Below are positions 9,317 through 17,919 of a stretch of 64,000 nucleotides of DNA, in pieces. The DNA comes from CAYSBE01 sp046309355. Lineage in GTDB: Bacteria; Bacteroidota; Bacteroidia; UKL13-3. The DNA lies in assembly GCA_046309355.1 (NCBI GenBank), contig JBKCPL010000031.1:1-64000 (forward strand). The letters are read 5' to 3'. Numbering within the stretch: the first letter of the stretch is position 1; every line of letters begins with the position of its first letter. The notes under the pieces were generated by a model that was not told the origin of the DNA, made no database searches, and worked only from the letters and a program-made list of their open reading frames with translations. The translations under genes were made by a program, and so were the position numbers.

Positions 9317-9880
9317 GTGGAAACAATAAGAAAATACTTCAATCATTTCGTCACTTTAAGTGATGCAGAATGGACGGATTTGGAAAACTGCTTATCCAAA
9401 GAACGTATTAGTAAGAAGCAACTCATATTAAAAGAAGGTGAGTTTTGTGATTTCATAGCATTTATACATGAAGGCAGCTTCAGGTTTTATCACGATTTAG
9501 ACGGTGAGGAAAAAATAACAGCGTTCTTTTTTCAGGGAGATTTCGTGAGCAATTACAGGAGTTTTTTAACGGGCATGCCCTCAAAACATCATATTGAAGC
9601 TATGGACGAAGCGCTCATTTATAAAATAAATTTAAAGGCGCTACAATCCTTATATGATAAATATAAAAACATTGAACGACTAGGAAGGCTGATAGCTGAA
9701 AACTTATATTTAACCGTTGCTAACCGTGTAGATTCATTTATGTTCAAGACTCCAGCAGAAAGATATCAAGAACTAGTAGCAAGAAACTCCAGACTGATAC
9801 ACGAAATACCTCAGTACATGATCGCTTCTTATTTAGGAATCACGCCAGAAACCTTGAGCCGAATTAGAGCACGTAAATAA
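9317..9880 (+). CDS. Crp/Fnr family transcriptional regulator
   Basis: 187 residues from a GTG start. A cyclic-nucleotide-binding-like beta roll (about 25-115) is followed by a dimerisation helix and a short C-terminal winged helix-turn-helix that ends just after the recognition helix. The recognition helix reads TPETLSRIR with E178, S181 and R182, the same E-x-x-S-R pattern that FNR uses to read TTGAT half-sites. No N-terminal cysteine cluster for an oxygen-sensing Fe-S centre is present, so the signal is unknown. It lies seven bases after gldD. An FNR-type palindrome sits just downstream, before the next gene, which is a plausible target. Confidence 0.9.
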   Translation: METIRKYFNHFVTLSDAEWTDLENCLSKERISKKQLILKEGEFCDFIAFIHEGSFRFYHDLDGEEKITAFFFQGDFVSNYRSFLTGMPSKHHIEAMDEALIYKINLKALQSLYDKYKNIERLGRLIAENLYLTVANRVDSFMFKTPAERYQELVARNSRLIHEIPQYMIASYLGITPETLSRIRARK

Positions 9881-9903
9881 TTTTACATTACTAAAATAAT
9901 TTA

Positions 9904-9917
9904 TTGATTTAAGTCAA
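9904..9917. promoter_or_regulatory. FNR-type operator palindrome
   Basis: TTGATTTAAGTCAA matches TTGAT-N4-ATCAA with a single mismatch and keeps the outer TTGA/TCAA symmetry. It is centred about 67 bases before the start of the beta-barrel-like protein at 9978 and 24 bases after the stop of the Crp/Fnr gene. That regulator carries the matching recognition residues, so local control or feedback is likely. This link is inferred. Confidence 0.6.
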
Positions 9918-9977
9918 TACGATTTTATTGGGTCGATTATCACTTTTGTATCAGTACAAATTTTAATAATTAACACC

Positions 9978-10544
9978 ATGAAAAAACGCCTTATTATTTT
10001 AGGAATTATTAGCTTATTAGCTGCAGACACATTTGCTCAAACTGCTTCGAAGGAAAGTAAATACAGCATAGAAACAGATATACTTTGGCCATTTTTTCCG
10101 GGTGCTTCAAGAACACAGCTAGCTGCCACCCTATGGGAAAAGGGTCATCTGCGTGGGGATATTTTAGTTGGGGTAAACGTGCTTTTTCCTAAAAACAGAG
10201 AAACAGAAGGTCGCTTTGCAGACTACAGTTTAGTAACTGGATACAGACAATACCTCTGGAAGGGACTTCATCTGGAATTTTCTCAAACAACCGGACTTGG
10301 TGTATTACAAAATCATGTAACCACGGGTAAAACGTATAGAAGTTTCGATTGGGCAATGACGGGTTACATAGGTTACAGGTTCAGTTTTGCTAAAAACAAA
10401 CTGTATGTAATACCTCAGTTCGGTGTGGAGGGTGTGGTTTATAAATCAAACCCCTGGCCAATATATGAAGACAAAACACTGACCAAGGAGGTTGGTGAGT
10501 ATCCTTTCATGCTAGGTTCATTAAGATTCGGATATAAATTCTAG
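9978..10544 (+). CDS. Outer-membrane beta-barrel-like protein of unknown function
   Basis: 188 residues. A signal peptide (about 1-21, ending TFAQ) is followed by alternating aromatic/polar strands such as YSLVTGYRQYLWKGLHLEF and GYIGYRFSFAKNKLYVI. The last strand ends LRFGYKF with a terminal phenylalanine, the usual BAM recognition signature. It could be a small 8-stranded barrel of the DUF3575-like kind; I cannot name a function. The upstream FNR-type palindrome and adjacent Crp/Fnr gene suggest condition-dependent expression. No partner gene is fused or overlapping. Confidence 0.78.
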   Translation: MKKRLIILGIISLLAADTFAQTASKESKYSIETDILWPFFPGASRTQLAATLWEKGHLRGDILVGVNVLFPKNRETEGRFADYSLVTGYRQYLWKGLHLEFSQTTGLGVLQNHVTTGKTYRSFDWAMTGYIGYRFSFAKNKLYVIPQFGVEGVVYKSNPWPIYEDKTLTKEVGEYPFMLGSLRFGYKF

Positions 10545-10713
10545 ATTCACACAGTAGTGAATATCAATACATGAATACTGCGCGAAAATAGTAGTACAGT
10601 AGTACTCTTTCTAGTCCTTAATTAAGACTTGTTTTTAGAAAAGTACGTTACAAATAACATCTTTAAATCATGACTTGAAAGATTCTGAAACTAAATTCGC
10701 AGTATAATCGTTA

Positions 10714-10721
10714 TAATTTTG
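10714..10721 (+). promoter_or_regulatory. -7 promoter element of the TonB receptor gene
   Basis: TAATTTTG, an exact TAnnTTTG match followed by CA. Its last base is only four bases before the ATG at 10725, so a transcript starting at the usual distance would be almost leaderless. The upstream stretch 10545-10713 contains a small inverted repeat (ATTCAC/GTGAAT, 10545-10562) and no gene. Confidence 0.55.
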
Positions 10722-10724
10722 CAC

Positions 10725-13121
10725 ATGAAACTTCCTTTTCTCTACGTAAATCTGTTTTTTCTTATCGCCTGCTCCTTTCATAATGCAGCTCATGCTCAGG
10801 CGCGTTTTACGGTGAGTGGATATTTAAAGGATTCAAGCAATGGAGAATCTCTGATAGGTGCGACTGTATATGTAAGAGAAGCAAAAACCGGTGCTCAAGC
10901 TAATGATTACGGGTATTATGCCATTACGCTTGCACAGGGCAACTACACGTTTATATACTCTTACCCAGGCTTAATGACTAAAGAGGTAAAAGTAACTGTT
11001 GATGGCAATAAAAAATTAAACATGGTAATGAGCCCGCTGGGAATGACTGCCAAAGAAGTGGTGATTAGCAGCGAACGCACAAACAGAAATGTAACGAGTA
11101 CAGAGATGAGTAGGCTAGAGATAAGCGGAGAAAAGGTAAAGGAACTACCGGTTATTATGGGTGAACCTGACGTATTGAAAGCAATTACGTTACTGCCGGG
11201 TATAAAATCCGGAGGTGAAGCCAGTACTGGCTTTTACGTTCGTGGTGGTGGGCCCGATCAAAACCTGGTACTGATGGATGAAGGCGTAATTTACAATCCA
11301 TCGCATTTGCTTGGATTTTTATCGGTTTTTAACACCGATGCAGTTAGAAACGTAGAAATAATTAAAGGCGGAATGCCTGCTCAATATGGCGGACGCTTGT
11401 CATCAATACTAAATGTCAATCTGAAAGAAGGCAACAACCAAAAATTCCAAGGTAGCGGTGGTGTGGGGCTTATCGCTTCCCGATTTTCAGTAGAAGGTCC
11501 CATTAAAAGGGGGAAAAGTTCATTCATTTTATCGGGTAGACGTACTTATATTGATGCATTGGTAAGGCCTTTTCTTGCCGATAGTCTTAGAGGTAACGGT
11601 TACTACTTTTACGATTTTAATGCCAAGGCGAATTATATCTTATCCGATAAGGACAGAATTTTCTTCTCGGGTTACATCGGGCGTGATATATTTTCATTTA
11701 CCAGTCCGCGAAACAGTGATGTAAACTTTAGTATTCGCTGGGGAAATGCACTGGCATCGCTGAGGTGGAATCATATATTCAGCGAAAAAATATTTTCCAA
11801 TTTATCGCTGGTATATAACCGATATGACCTTGTCAATGAATTTCAGTTCGGCCAGAACGATTTTAAAATTGTATTTAATGCATCGAGTGGAATACGGGAC
11901 TGGAATGTAAAGTACGATATACAGCACCTGGCTTCATCAAAGCATAAATTGCGCTATGGCGCACAATACACGTTTCATACTTTTCAACCGGGCATAGCCA
12001 GCGGACAAGTAGGTAATGTAAACTTAGGGCAGGAAATACTCAATCAGTATGCACACGAAGGTGCTTTGTACATACAGGACGAATGGCAGATTAACAACCG
12101 ATTGACTGTAAACGCAGGTTTACGTTATGTTGCTTTTAACACGGTAGGGCCCTACAAACAATTCAGCTTTAATGATCTTAACTTACCTAATGGTATTGAA
12201 CGTGAATGGAAATCGGGGGAAAGTATTGCTTTTTATGATGGGCTGGAGCCACGCATAGCTGCGACCTACCTGCTTAACGAACAATCATCACTGAAAGCTT
12301 CTTTTACACAAACCTATCAGTTTCTACATTTAGCCACCACTTCGGGGGCTGCTTTTCCGGCCGATTTATGGATACCCAGTTCACGAAAAGTAAAACCTCA
12401 GCTTGCGTATCAGTATGCCATAGGATATTTCAGAAACTTCAAGAACAATGAGTACGAATCATCAATTGAAGCTTACTACAAGCCTATGTTCAACCAGATT
12501 GAGTTTAAACCGGGAGCAAGACTTTTCTTTAATCAAAACCTCGAAAGCACCATCATTCCCGGCCAGGGTCAATCATACGGAGTAGAACTTTTTTTTAAGA
12601 AAAAATTCGGCAATACCAGTGGCTGGATTGGCTACACCTGGAGCCGCACTATGCGTCAATTTGATGAATTAAACAATGGAGAATGGTTCTTCTTCCGCTA
12701 TGACCGTACACATGATATTTCAGTAGTTATTTCTCAAACTATAAACAAGAAATGGAACGCCAACTTCGTATTTGTTTACGGTACCGGTAATGCGGTAACG
12801 CTACCTACATCGCGCATGCCGTTCAGAGTAGGGTTTGACGTAAACACCGGAGAACCTCAATTTCAGTTTATTGATTTATACGATAAGATTAATGATTACC
12901 GTTTACCGGCCTACCACAGAGCAGATGTGTCGTTTACATACCAGCACAAGAAAACGGATAAATGGGAATCGTCATGGAATTTTTCGGTTTACAATGTTTA
13001 CAACAGGGCTAATCCGTTTTTCATCTACTTTTTTCCCGACATAGAAAATGCAGAAGTGAAAGCGTACATGGTATACCTATTTCCCATATTACCTTCCGTA
13101 TCGTGGAACTTTAAATTCTAA
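10725..13121 (+). CDS. TonB-dependent receptor with carboxypeptidase-like regulatory domain
   Basis: About 798 residues from the ATG at 10725. A signal peptide (about 1-25, ending AHAQ) precedes a CarboxypepD_reg-like beta domain (VSGYLKDSSNGESLIGATVYV, about 28-110). A plug domain has the typical LPGIKSGGEASTGFYVRGGG and the GGMPAQYGGRLSSILN stretch (about 120-235). The rest is a 22-stranded barrel ending SWNFKF with terminal phenylalanine. It imports an unknown ligand across the outer membrane using TonB/ExbB energy. It is not of the SusC length (about 1000), and no SusD follows. Instead a DUF4249 lipoprotein starts five bases downstream, a recurrent Bacteroidota pair. Substrate cannot be inferred. 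Confidence 0.94.
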   Translation: MKLPFLYVNLFFLIACSFHNAAHAQARFTVSGYLKDSSNGESLIGATVYVREAKTGAQANDYGYYAITLAQGNYTFIYSYPGLMTKEVKVTVDGNKKLNMVMSPLGMTAKEVVISSERTNRNVTSTEMSRLEISGEKVKELPVIMGEPDVLKAITLLPGIKSGGEASTGFYVRGGGPDQNLVLMDEGVIYNPSHLLGFLSVFNTDAVRNVEIIKGGMPAQYGGRLSSILNVNLKEGNNQKFQGSGGVGLIASRFSVEGPIKRGKSSFILSGRRTYIDALVRPFLADSLRGNGYYFYDFNAKANYILSDKDRIFFSGYIGRDIFSFTSPRNSDVNFSIRWGNALASLRWNHIFSEKIFSNLSLVYNRYDLVNEFQFGQNDFKIVFNASSGIRDWNVKYDIQHLASSKHKLRYGAQYTFHTFQPGIASGQVGNVNLGQEILNQYAHEGALYIQDEWQINNRLTVNAGLRYVAFNTVGPYKQFSFNDLNLPNGIEREWKSGESIAFYDGLEPRIAATYLLNEQSSLKASFTQTYQFLHLATTSGAAFPADLWIPSSRKVKPQLAYQYAIGYFRNFKNNEYESSIEAYYKPMFNQIEFKPGARLFFNQNLESTIIPGQGQSYGVELFFKKKFGNTSGWIGYTWSRTMRQFDELNNGEWFFFRYDRTHDISVVISQTINKKWNANFVFVYGTGNAVTLPTSRMPFRVGFDVNTGEPQFQFIDLYDKINDYRLPAYHRADVSFTYQHKKTDKWESSWNFSVYNVYNRANPFFIYFFPDIENAEVKAYMVYLFPILPSVSWNFKF

Positions 13122-13126
13122 ATAGC

Positions 13127-14035
13127 ATGAAACCGCACAATCGACTATATTTTATATTGGCTGCTACATTCTTACTAACCGCATCCTGTGAGAAAGAAAT
13201 AAGTATGAATGTGAAGCCCGGAAAAGAGGAACTGGTAGTAGAGGCTACTATCAACCAATTCTCGCCATTATTAAATTATGTTTTCATAACCAAAAGTCTG
13301 GATTATTTCAAACCCGATCTAACACTTGGGGGAGTTGATCAGGCAGTTGTAACAATTACTGCAGGTAGGATAAACGGGCCGGATACTATTTTTGACGGAA
13401 CCTCAACCCGATTCTTTAATATTTACGATGTGCCCGGTGCCGACACCCTTTACGTTGGCTTAGGCATTGATTCAATTACCCGAAATTTAAGAGGTATCTA
13501 TGTGAATCCTACATTCATTGGCACACCCAATATTCCGTATAAGCTTGAAATTGCACTGGCTGATGGGCGCAGAGTTACCGGCACAACGGTGATACCCAAT
13601 CCTATACCCATTGACACCTTAAAGTATGAATTAAGAGGCGAACCGGACGACAGCGGTCGTGTGGATGCGTACTTAAGCTTTTTCTGGCAGGATCCGCCCG
13701 AACGAAACAATTACCGTGTATTTGTGAAAGAGCAGTTTACATCCGTGTTACTAGGCTGGGGTGCTGCTGACCGTGATTACACATTTGACGATGAATTTGC
13801 CAATGGCATATACCGCTCGTTTAATTTCTTCAGGCCATTCAAGCAACAAGATACCATAAACATATTTATGGCTCAGTTGGGGCGTAAAGAATTTTTATTC
13901 TGGCAGCTGTATGAACGAGCGGATAATGGCGCCAATCCTTTTTCTACACCAATTGTACTTCAGTCAACCTTAAATGGGGCAATAGGAGTTTTTACCGGGT
14001 ATGGCGTATCGTTTAGGCAAATCATTCTGAACTGA
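13127..14035 (+). CDS. DUF4249 family lipoprotein
   Basis: 302 residues. A lipoprotein signal has its lipid-attachment cysteine at C21 (LTASC), followed by EKEISMNVKPGKEELVVEA, typical of the DUF4249 family. The body is beta-rich. The gene follows the TonB receptor by five bases. In Bacteroidota, DUF4249 lipoproteins are regularly encoded beside TonB receptors of this size and are presumed to be surface or OM partners, but no function is proven. The C-terminus is short after LNGAIGVFTGYGVSF, as in the family. Confidence 0.88.
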   Translation: MKPHNRLYFILAATFLLTASCEKEISMNVKPGKEELVVEATINQFSPLLNYVFITKSLDYFKPDLTLGGVDQAVVTITAGRINGPDTIFDGTSTRFFNIYDVPGADTLYVGLGIDSITRNLRGIYVNPTFIGTPNIPYKLEIALADGRRVTGTTVIPNPIPIDTLKYELRGEPDDSGRVDAYLSFFWQDPPERNNYRVFVKEQFTSVLLGWGAADRDYTFDDEFANGIYRSFNFFRPFKQQDTINIFMAQLGRKEFLFWQLYERADNGANPFSTPIVLQSTLNGAIGVFTGYGVSFRQIILN

Positions 14036-14036
14036 A

Positions 14037-14558
14037 TTACTGAGGCAGGTAACGTTCGTTAATTATCTGTATATGGTGAATTTCGTGGCCTAAAATGACG
14101 TAAAATAAAGCAGGAAGACTAACAGCATGTGCATTCGCAGTACCCGTTTTGCTCCACGCCTCATCATTGAACGATTTGATAAGCTCGATGGTTGAAGCAC
14201 GTAATACTGAAAATTCACGAGCTATATCATTCATGTTTCGTGAGGTTGCATACGAATGTGCCGCATATTTATTTTCATCAAATCCGGGTAGTGAGGTTTC
14301 ATCACCTCTTGCAATACACAATGCACGGTAGCTGAATATACGTTCGGTATCCATGATGTGTTGAATTATTTCTTTAATATTCCATTTGCCTTCAGCGTAA
14401 CGGAAGTGCTGCGTTTCCAAATCAATGGAAGTAATTAAATCAATCGTATCGTAATGTACAGTGAGTAATTCGTCAACTATGTTATCGGATTGAACTTTTG
14501 AAATGTATGTGTTGAAATAAGGAGGAAAGGTACCTGGAAGCGGCTTTTGTATTTTCAT
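14037..14558 (-). CDS. DinB-like superfamily protein
   Basis: About 173 residues from the ATG at 14558, the start of MKIQKPLPG. A start ten codons further up would overlap the upstream peptidase stop, so I reject it. A four-helix DinB/YfiT fold is suggested by WNIKEIIQHIMDTERIFSYRAL and the C-terminal ILGHEIHHIQIINERY. The histidines in these two segments fit a metal site (usually Ni or Zn). DinB-like proteins of this type include thiol-dependent transferases, but the substrate here is unknown. It follows the M1 peptidase gene closely on the same strand. Confidence 0.85.
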   Translation of the reverse strand: MKIQKPLPGTFPPYFNTYISKVQSDNIVDELLTVHYDTIDLITSIDLETQHFRYAEGKWNIKEIIQHIMDTERIFSYRALCIARGDETSLPGFDENKYAAHSYATSRNMNDIAREFSVLRASTIELIKSFNDEAWSKTGTANAHAVSLPALFYVILGHEIHHIQIINERYLPQ

Positions 14559-14577
14559 GGTATTAATAATTAAAAAA

Positions 14578-17500
14578 TCAGAACGCACGATTTAGGCCAA
14601 CGAGCCAACGCATGCGTAAATTTTGTCCATCTACAAATGGTGAATTGCTGAGGAAAAGAGGCAAGTCGACACGAATTGTCAATGGCTTGGCTTTGTCCAG
14701 TTTGCCCCATTTTTTAATTGTAAGGGCAAAACCAGAACCGGCAGAAGCCATCCAACCTGTGTTGATGAGGAGCGATTGGGTTAACCCGGATTCACCGGCT
14801 TTGAATTCGTTTTCAAGCATACCCACATCCCCAAACAGGTATGCATCGAGGTGAAAGTACGGTGAGAGAAATGCAGGAGCAAATCGAATATAATCGTCAA
14901 TATCCCACTCGAAATTTGCAGCCACACCTGAATTTCCCCTATACATAAACAGTTGTGTATTATCGGCTATGCGTGGAGTAAGATACCCTGAATACCCGCG
15001 AATATTAAGACCACCGGCAGCATGAAAATGATTGTAATTGTCTCCAAAACCAAGCCATTGAGAAGGTACAAAACCAGCCGATCGGATGAATTTATTCTCC
15101 ATCATCTCTTCCGAATTAGCGCCTGCTAGATACAAACGTGACTCGGGAGCAATACTACTTCCTTGCATAGCCTGAGCGAAGATGCGTGTACGAAGTGCAG
15201 AGGCAAATACTTTTTGTGCATTTATCCATTGTGCCGCCATACGCGAATAGCTATAGTCGCCAAACAAGGTTGTACGTATTCCATACTTGAGATTGCCCGC
15301 ACCATAGCGGTACTGATAACTTTTTGTGATATCTATGTTAATGGTATTGTTTTGCTTATCCGCATTCCATTCAGCGGGAAAAAGCAGGTAATCCAGATTG
15401 GCCGTATTAAGCCTTTCCATACTTTTTACATACACATCCAGCGTGTAGTTCCGGTTTGTGTATTCAATACCTGCACTCACATAACTTAACCCATCAAGCA
15501 TACGAATATCAACGTATCCGTAGAGTTTACGTGCCAGCAAATCGCGTGAATAAAATCTAAAATCAACAGAGTTTCTTGCCGGGCCTGAGTAGCCCTGACC
15601 GGCCTGTGTGTTGTACCAAATCGTAAGGCTATTCCAGTGACGCGAGTTCATGAAATTTCCTTCTACGTGCAATCCAGCCTTCATTCCGTCAACGCTATTG
15701 TACCAGATTTCAGGTCGCCACTCATAGGTATAGCCTCTTCGTGATGGAGGAAGACGTTTTCCTTTATCCAGTTGCAGGCGAACAGGTGTTTTATAGCTGT
15801 TATCTAACTGGTAAACATCCGCTAGTCTGTATGTCGTATCTATAAGTACATTTTTAACCCTACCATCCAGCTTAACCTTCACACTGTAGGTTGGATTTAG
15901 CATCCCCCAGCCTCGCCATACCGGCAGTATTGTAGCATCTGTTTTCTTTACAAAGTAGGTATTAGGAATGGTGTAATTATGGCGTTTACCATCTTTGGTT
16001 AACACTGTAAAATCGATGGGCATTTGCATTTCGCCTGTACGTTCAAATTTGATAAGCAGCGAATCTTTCTTTTGCGTAACGTGCCTAATGCGGTAATCGA
16101 TACGTTTAGTTGTTTCCATCCACTGATCGAAAAACCAGTTCAAATCAACGTGGGTATACTGGATGATTGAATTTCTGAAATCCTCGAAGTAGGGATGAGC
16201 CATTTTCCACTGATTAAAATAATGTTGCATAGCAGCCTGAAAAAGTTCATCGCCCAGTACATACTGTAAATTATAGAGCATGGTTGCCGTTTTGTAATAC
16301 ACATGCGCATAGCCTCCACCGTGATGAAGTGCACTGTTAAAGTCATCGCTGTGTGTATTCAGCGGCATATCCTCCCACTTCATCGCATCGCGCAGGTAAC
16401 CCCAGTATACGGTTTGATCCATTCGTGTGAACGGGTATGGATTTTTAGGACTTGGTTTTACTTCGCCCATCAGTTTGGTCATCGACCAGTTGGTTAAAAA
16501 CTGTGTAAAACCTTCATCGAGCGAAGCACGGTAGGTTTCATTATTGCCTACCATACCAAAAAACCAGTTATGACCTATTTCATGTGCGAATAAGCCATAG
16601 TAGCCGGGCGACAAACCTCCGTCCAATGTAAGCATGGGATATTCCATACCATCGCGTGCATCAGCCACAATCATTTTGGGATAGGCATACATTCCAAAAT
16701 CATTTGAATAAAGCTCCACAATGCGTGCTGCAAAAGAAGCTGCATCCTGCCAGCGTGATGCGTGTGGCTCCTGAGCTAAAGATACACAAGTTACTTCATG
16801 TCCATTTTTGAGTTTTATTTTCACCTCCCCTATTCGGTATGTGGGGTCGGCAGTCCATGCAAAGTCATGTACATTAATGGCTTTGAATTTCCAGGTTTTT
16901 GTAGTTCCGTCAGGTGTAGTAATTACAGATGGTTTTTCGTAGAGTGGTTTTTTTTCAAAATTTTTTACATCGAGTAACTGACGCAGGTTTCCTGGATATA
17001 CCTCATTGGGGTTGAGCAATACTCCTGTGGCATCCATTACATAGTGACTGGGAAATGTAAGTTCTACTTCATACGTGCCAAAATCTCCATAAAATTCTTT
17101 TCCCAGATGCTGATCGGTAGCCCAGCCAAATTTGCGGTCGTATACACAGATGCGCGGATACCAATGAACACCATCGTAGTGTTTATAGCCATACGCATTA
17201 AATAGTTTCATGCGTCTGCGTTGTTCACCTCCATCATCAAAATAGGTTTTAAAACGAATATTGATTTGTATACTTTGATTAGGCAACAGTGGAGATTGTA
17301 AATCCACCTTCATAATGCTGTAATCGATAATTGGCTTTACTGTGTAGCGTTGCACGACTCCATCCACTGCTGGAAGTGTACCGTCATTACTTTCATTTGG
17401 TGTAATTGTATTGGCTGAAATAATTTCCAGCTTTTCAATCTCGGTTCCTTTGCCCTGTGATTCATATATGCCAAATTTCTGATAAAAGTGGTTGGCACGG

Positions 17501-17799
17501 TTTAAATTTTCGAGATATGCTCCTTTAATGAAGGCATTCTGGTAGAGATGAAAAAACACCTCTTTGAGTGTATCCGGTGAGTTGTTATAATATGTGAGTT
17601 GTAAATCACCAGATACCACATCGGTTTCATCATTTACGGTTGCCTGAATTCGGTAATGTACGTCCTGTTGCCAATAGCCTTCGTAGGGTTTACGATTTTT
17701 CCAGTAAAAAGGATTTTGTGTGCTGCGGTAATCCCCCGTTTGGGCGTGACCTATGGCAGTAGAAATAATACTTATAAACAAAAATATACGTGCTATCAT
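14578..17799 (-). CDS. M1 family (aminopeptidase N-like) zinc metallopeptidase, secreted
   Basis: 1073 residues. A signal peptide (about 1-19) is followed by the M1 beta-sheet domain (to about 330) and a gluzincin catalytic domain with HEIGH at 406-410 and the third zinc ligand E429, the correct X18 spacing. The exopeptidase substrate motif appears as GGLSPG shortly before. The last 350 residues are beta-rich with FRFYSRDLL and LRIRVDLPLFLSNSPF-like strands, giving a barrel-like or beta C-terminal region rather than a T9SS sorting domain. It likely trims peptides in the periplasm or at the outer membrane. It reads leftward and is followed by the DinB-like gene; a divergent T9SS gene lies upstream. 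Confidence 0.92.
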   Translation of the reverse strand: MIARIFLFISIISTAIGHAQTGDYRSTQNPFYWKNRKPYEGYWQQDVHYRIQATVNDETDVVSGDLQLTYYNNSPDTLKEVFFHLYQNAFIKGAYLENLNRANHFYQKFGIYESQGKGTEIEKLEIISANTITPNESNDGTLPAVDGVVQRYTVKPIIDYSIMKVDLQSPLLPNQSIQINIRFKTYFDDGGEQRRRMKLFNAYGYKHYDGVHWYPRICVYDRKFGWATDQHLGKEFYGDFGTYEVELTFPSHYVMDATGVLLNPNEVYPGNLRQLLDVKNFEKKPLYEKPSVITTPDGTTKTWKFKAINVHDFAWTADPTYRIGEVKIKLKNGHEVTCVSLAQEPHASRWQDAASFAARIVELYSNDFGMYAYPKMIVADARDGMEYPMLTLDGGLSPGYYGLFAHEIGHNWFFGMVGNNETYRASLDEGFTQFLTNWSMTKLMGEVKPSPKNPYPFTRMDQTVYWGYLRDAMKWEDMPLNTHSDDFNSALHHGGGYAHVYYKTATMLYNLQYVLGDELFQAAMQHYFNQWKMAHPYFEDFRNSIIQYTHVDLNWFFDQWMETTKRIDYRIRHVTQKKDSLLIKFERTGEMQMPIDFTVLTKDGKRHNYTIPNTYFVKKTDATILPVWRGWGMLNPTYSVKVKLDGRVKNVLIDTTYRLADVYQLDNSYKTPVRLQLDKGKRLPPSRRGYTYEWRPEIWYNSVDGMKAGLHVEGNFMNSRHWNSLTIWYNTQAGQGYSGPARNSVDFRFYSRDLLARKLYGYVDIRMLDGLSYVSAGIEYTNRNYTLDVYVKSMERLNTANLDYLLFPAEWNADKQNNTINIDITKSYQYRYGAGNLKYGIRTTLFGDYSYSRMAAQWINAQKVFASALRTRIFAQAMQGSSIAPESRLYLAGANSEEMMENKFIRSAGFVPSQWLGFGDNYNHFHAAGGLNIRGYSGYLTPRIADNTQLFMYRGNSGVAANFEWDIDDYIRFAPAFLSPYFHLDAYLFGDVGMLENEFKAGESGLTQSLLINTGWMASAGSGFALTIKKWGKLDKAKPLTIRVDLPLFLSNSPFVDGQNLRMRWLVGLNRAF

Positions 17800-17889
17800 G
17801 GTCGCAAAATACGTATTTTAGTGACTCAGACTAACACGTAAGCCTGACATTAGTTATAGCAGAAGGTAGGTTAAATTAAAATTAAATAG

Positions 17890-17897
17890 TAAATTTG
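17890..17897 (+). promoter_or_regulatory. -7 promoter element of the large BNR/PKD T9SS gene
   Basis: TAAATTTG, an exact TAnnTTTG match, lies 22 bases before the ATG at 17920 in an AT-rich divergent intergenic region. No TTTG -33 box is seen at 19-21 bases upstream. Confidence 0.55.
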
Positions 17898-17919
17898 AGT
17901 TAATAAAAACAAACGTGTC

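Noticed and set aside
10545..10562. Inverted repeat ATTCAC-N6-GTGAAT after the beta-barrel-like gene, considered as a terminator.
   Set aside because: Only six base pairs and no T run follow, so termination is not supported.
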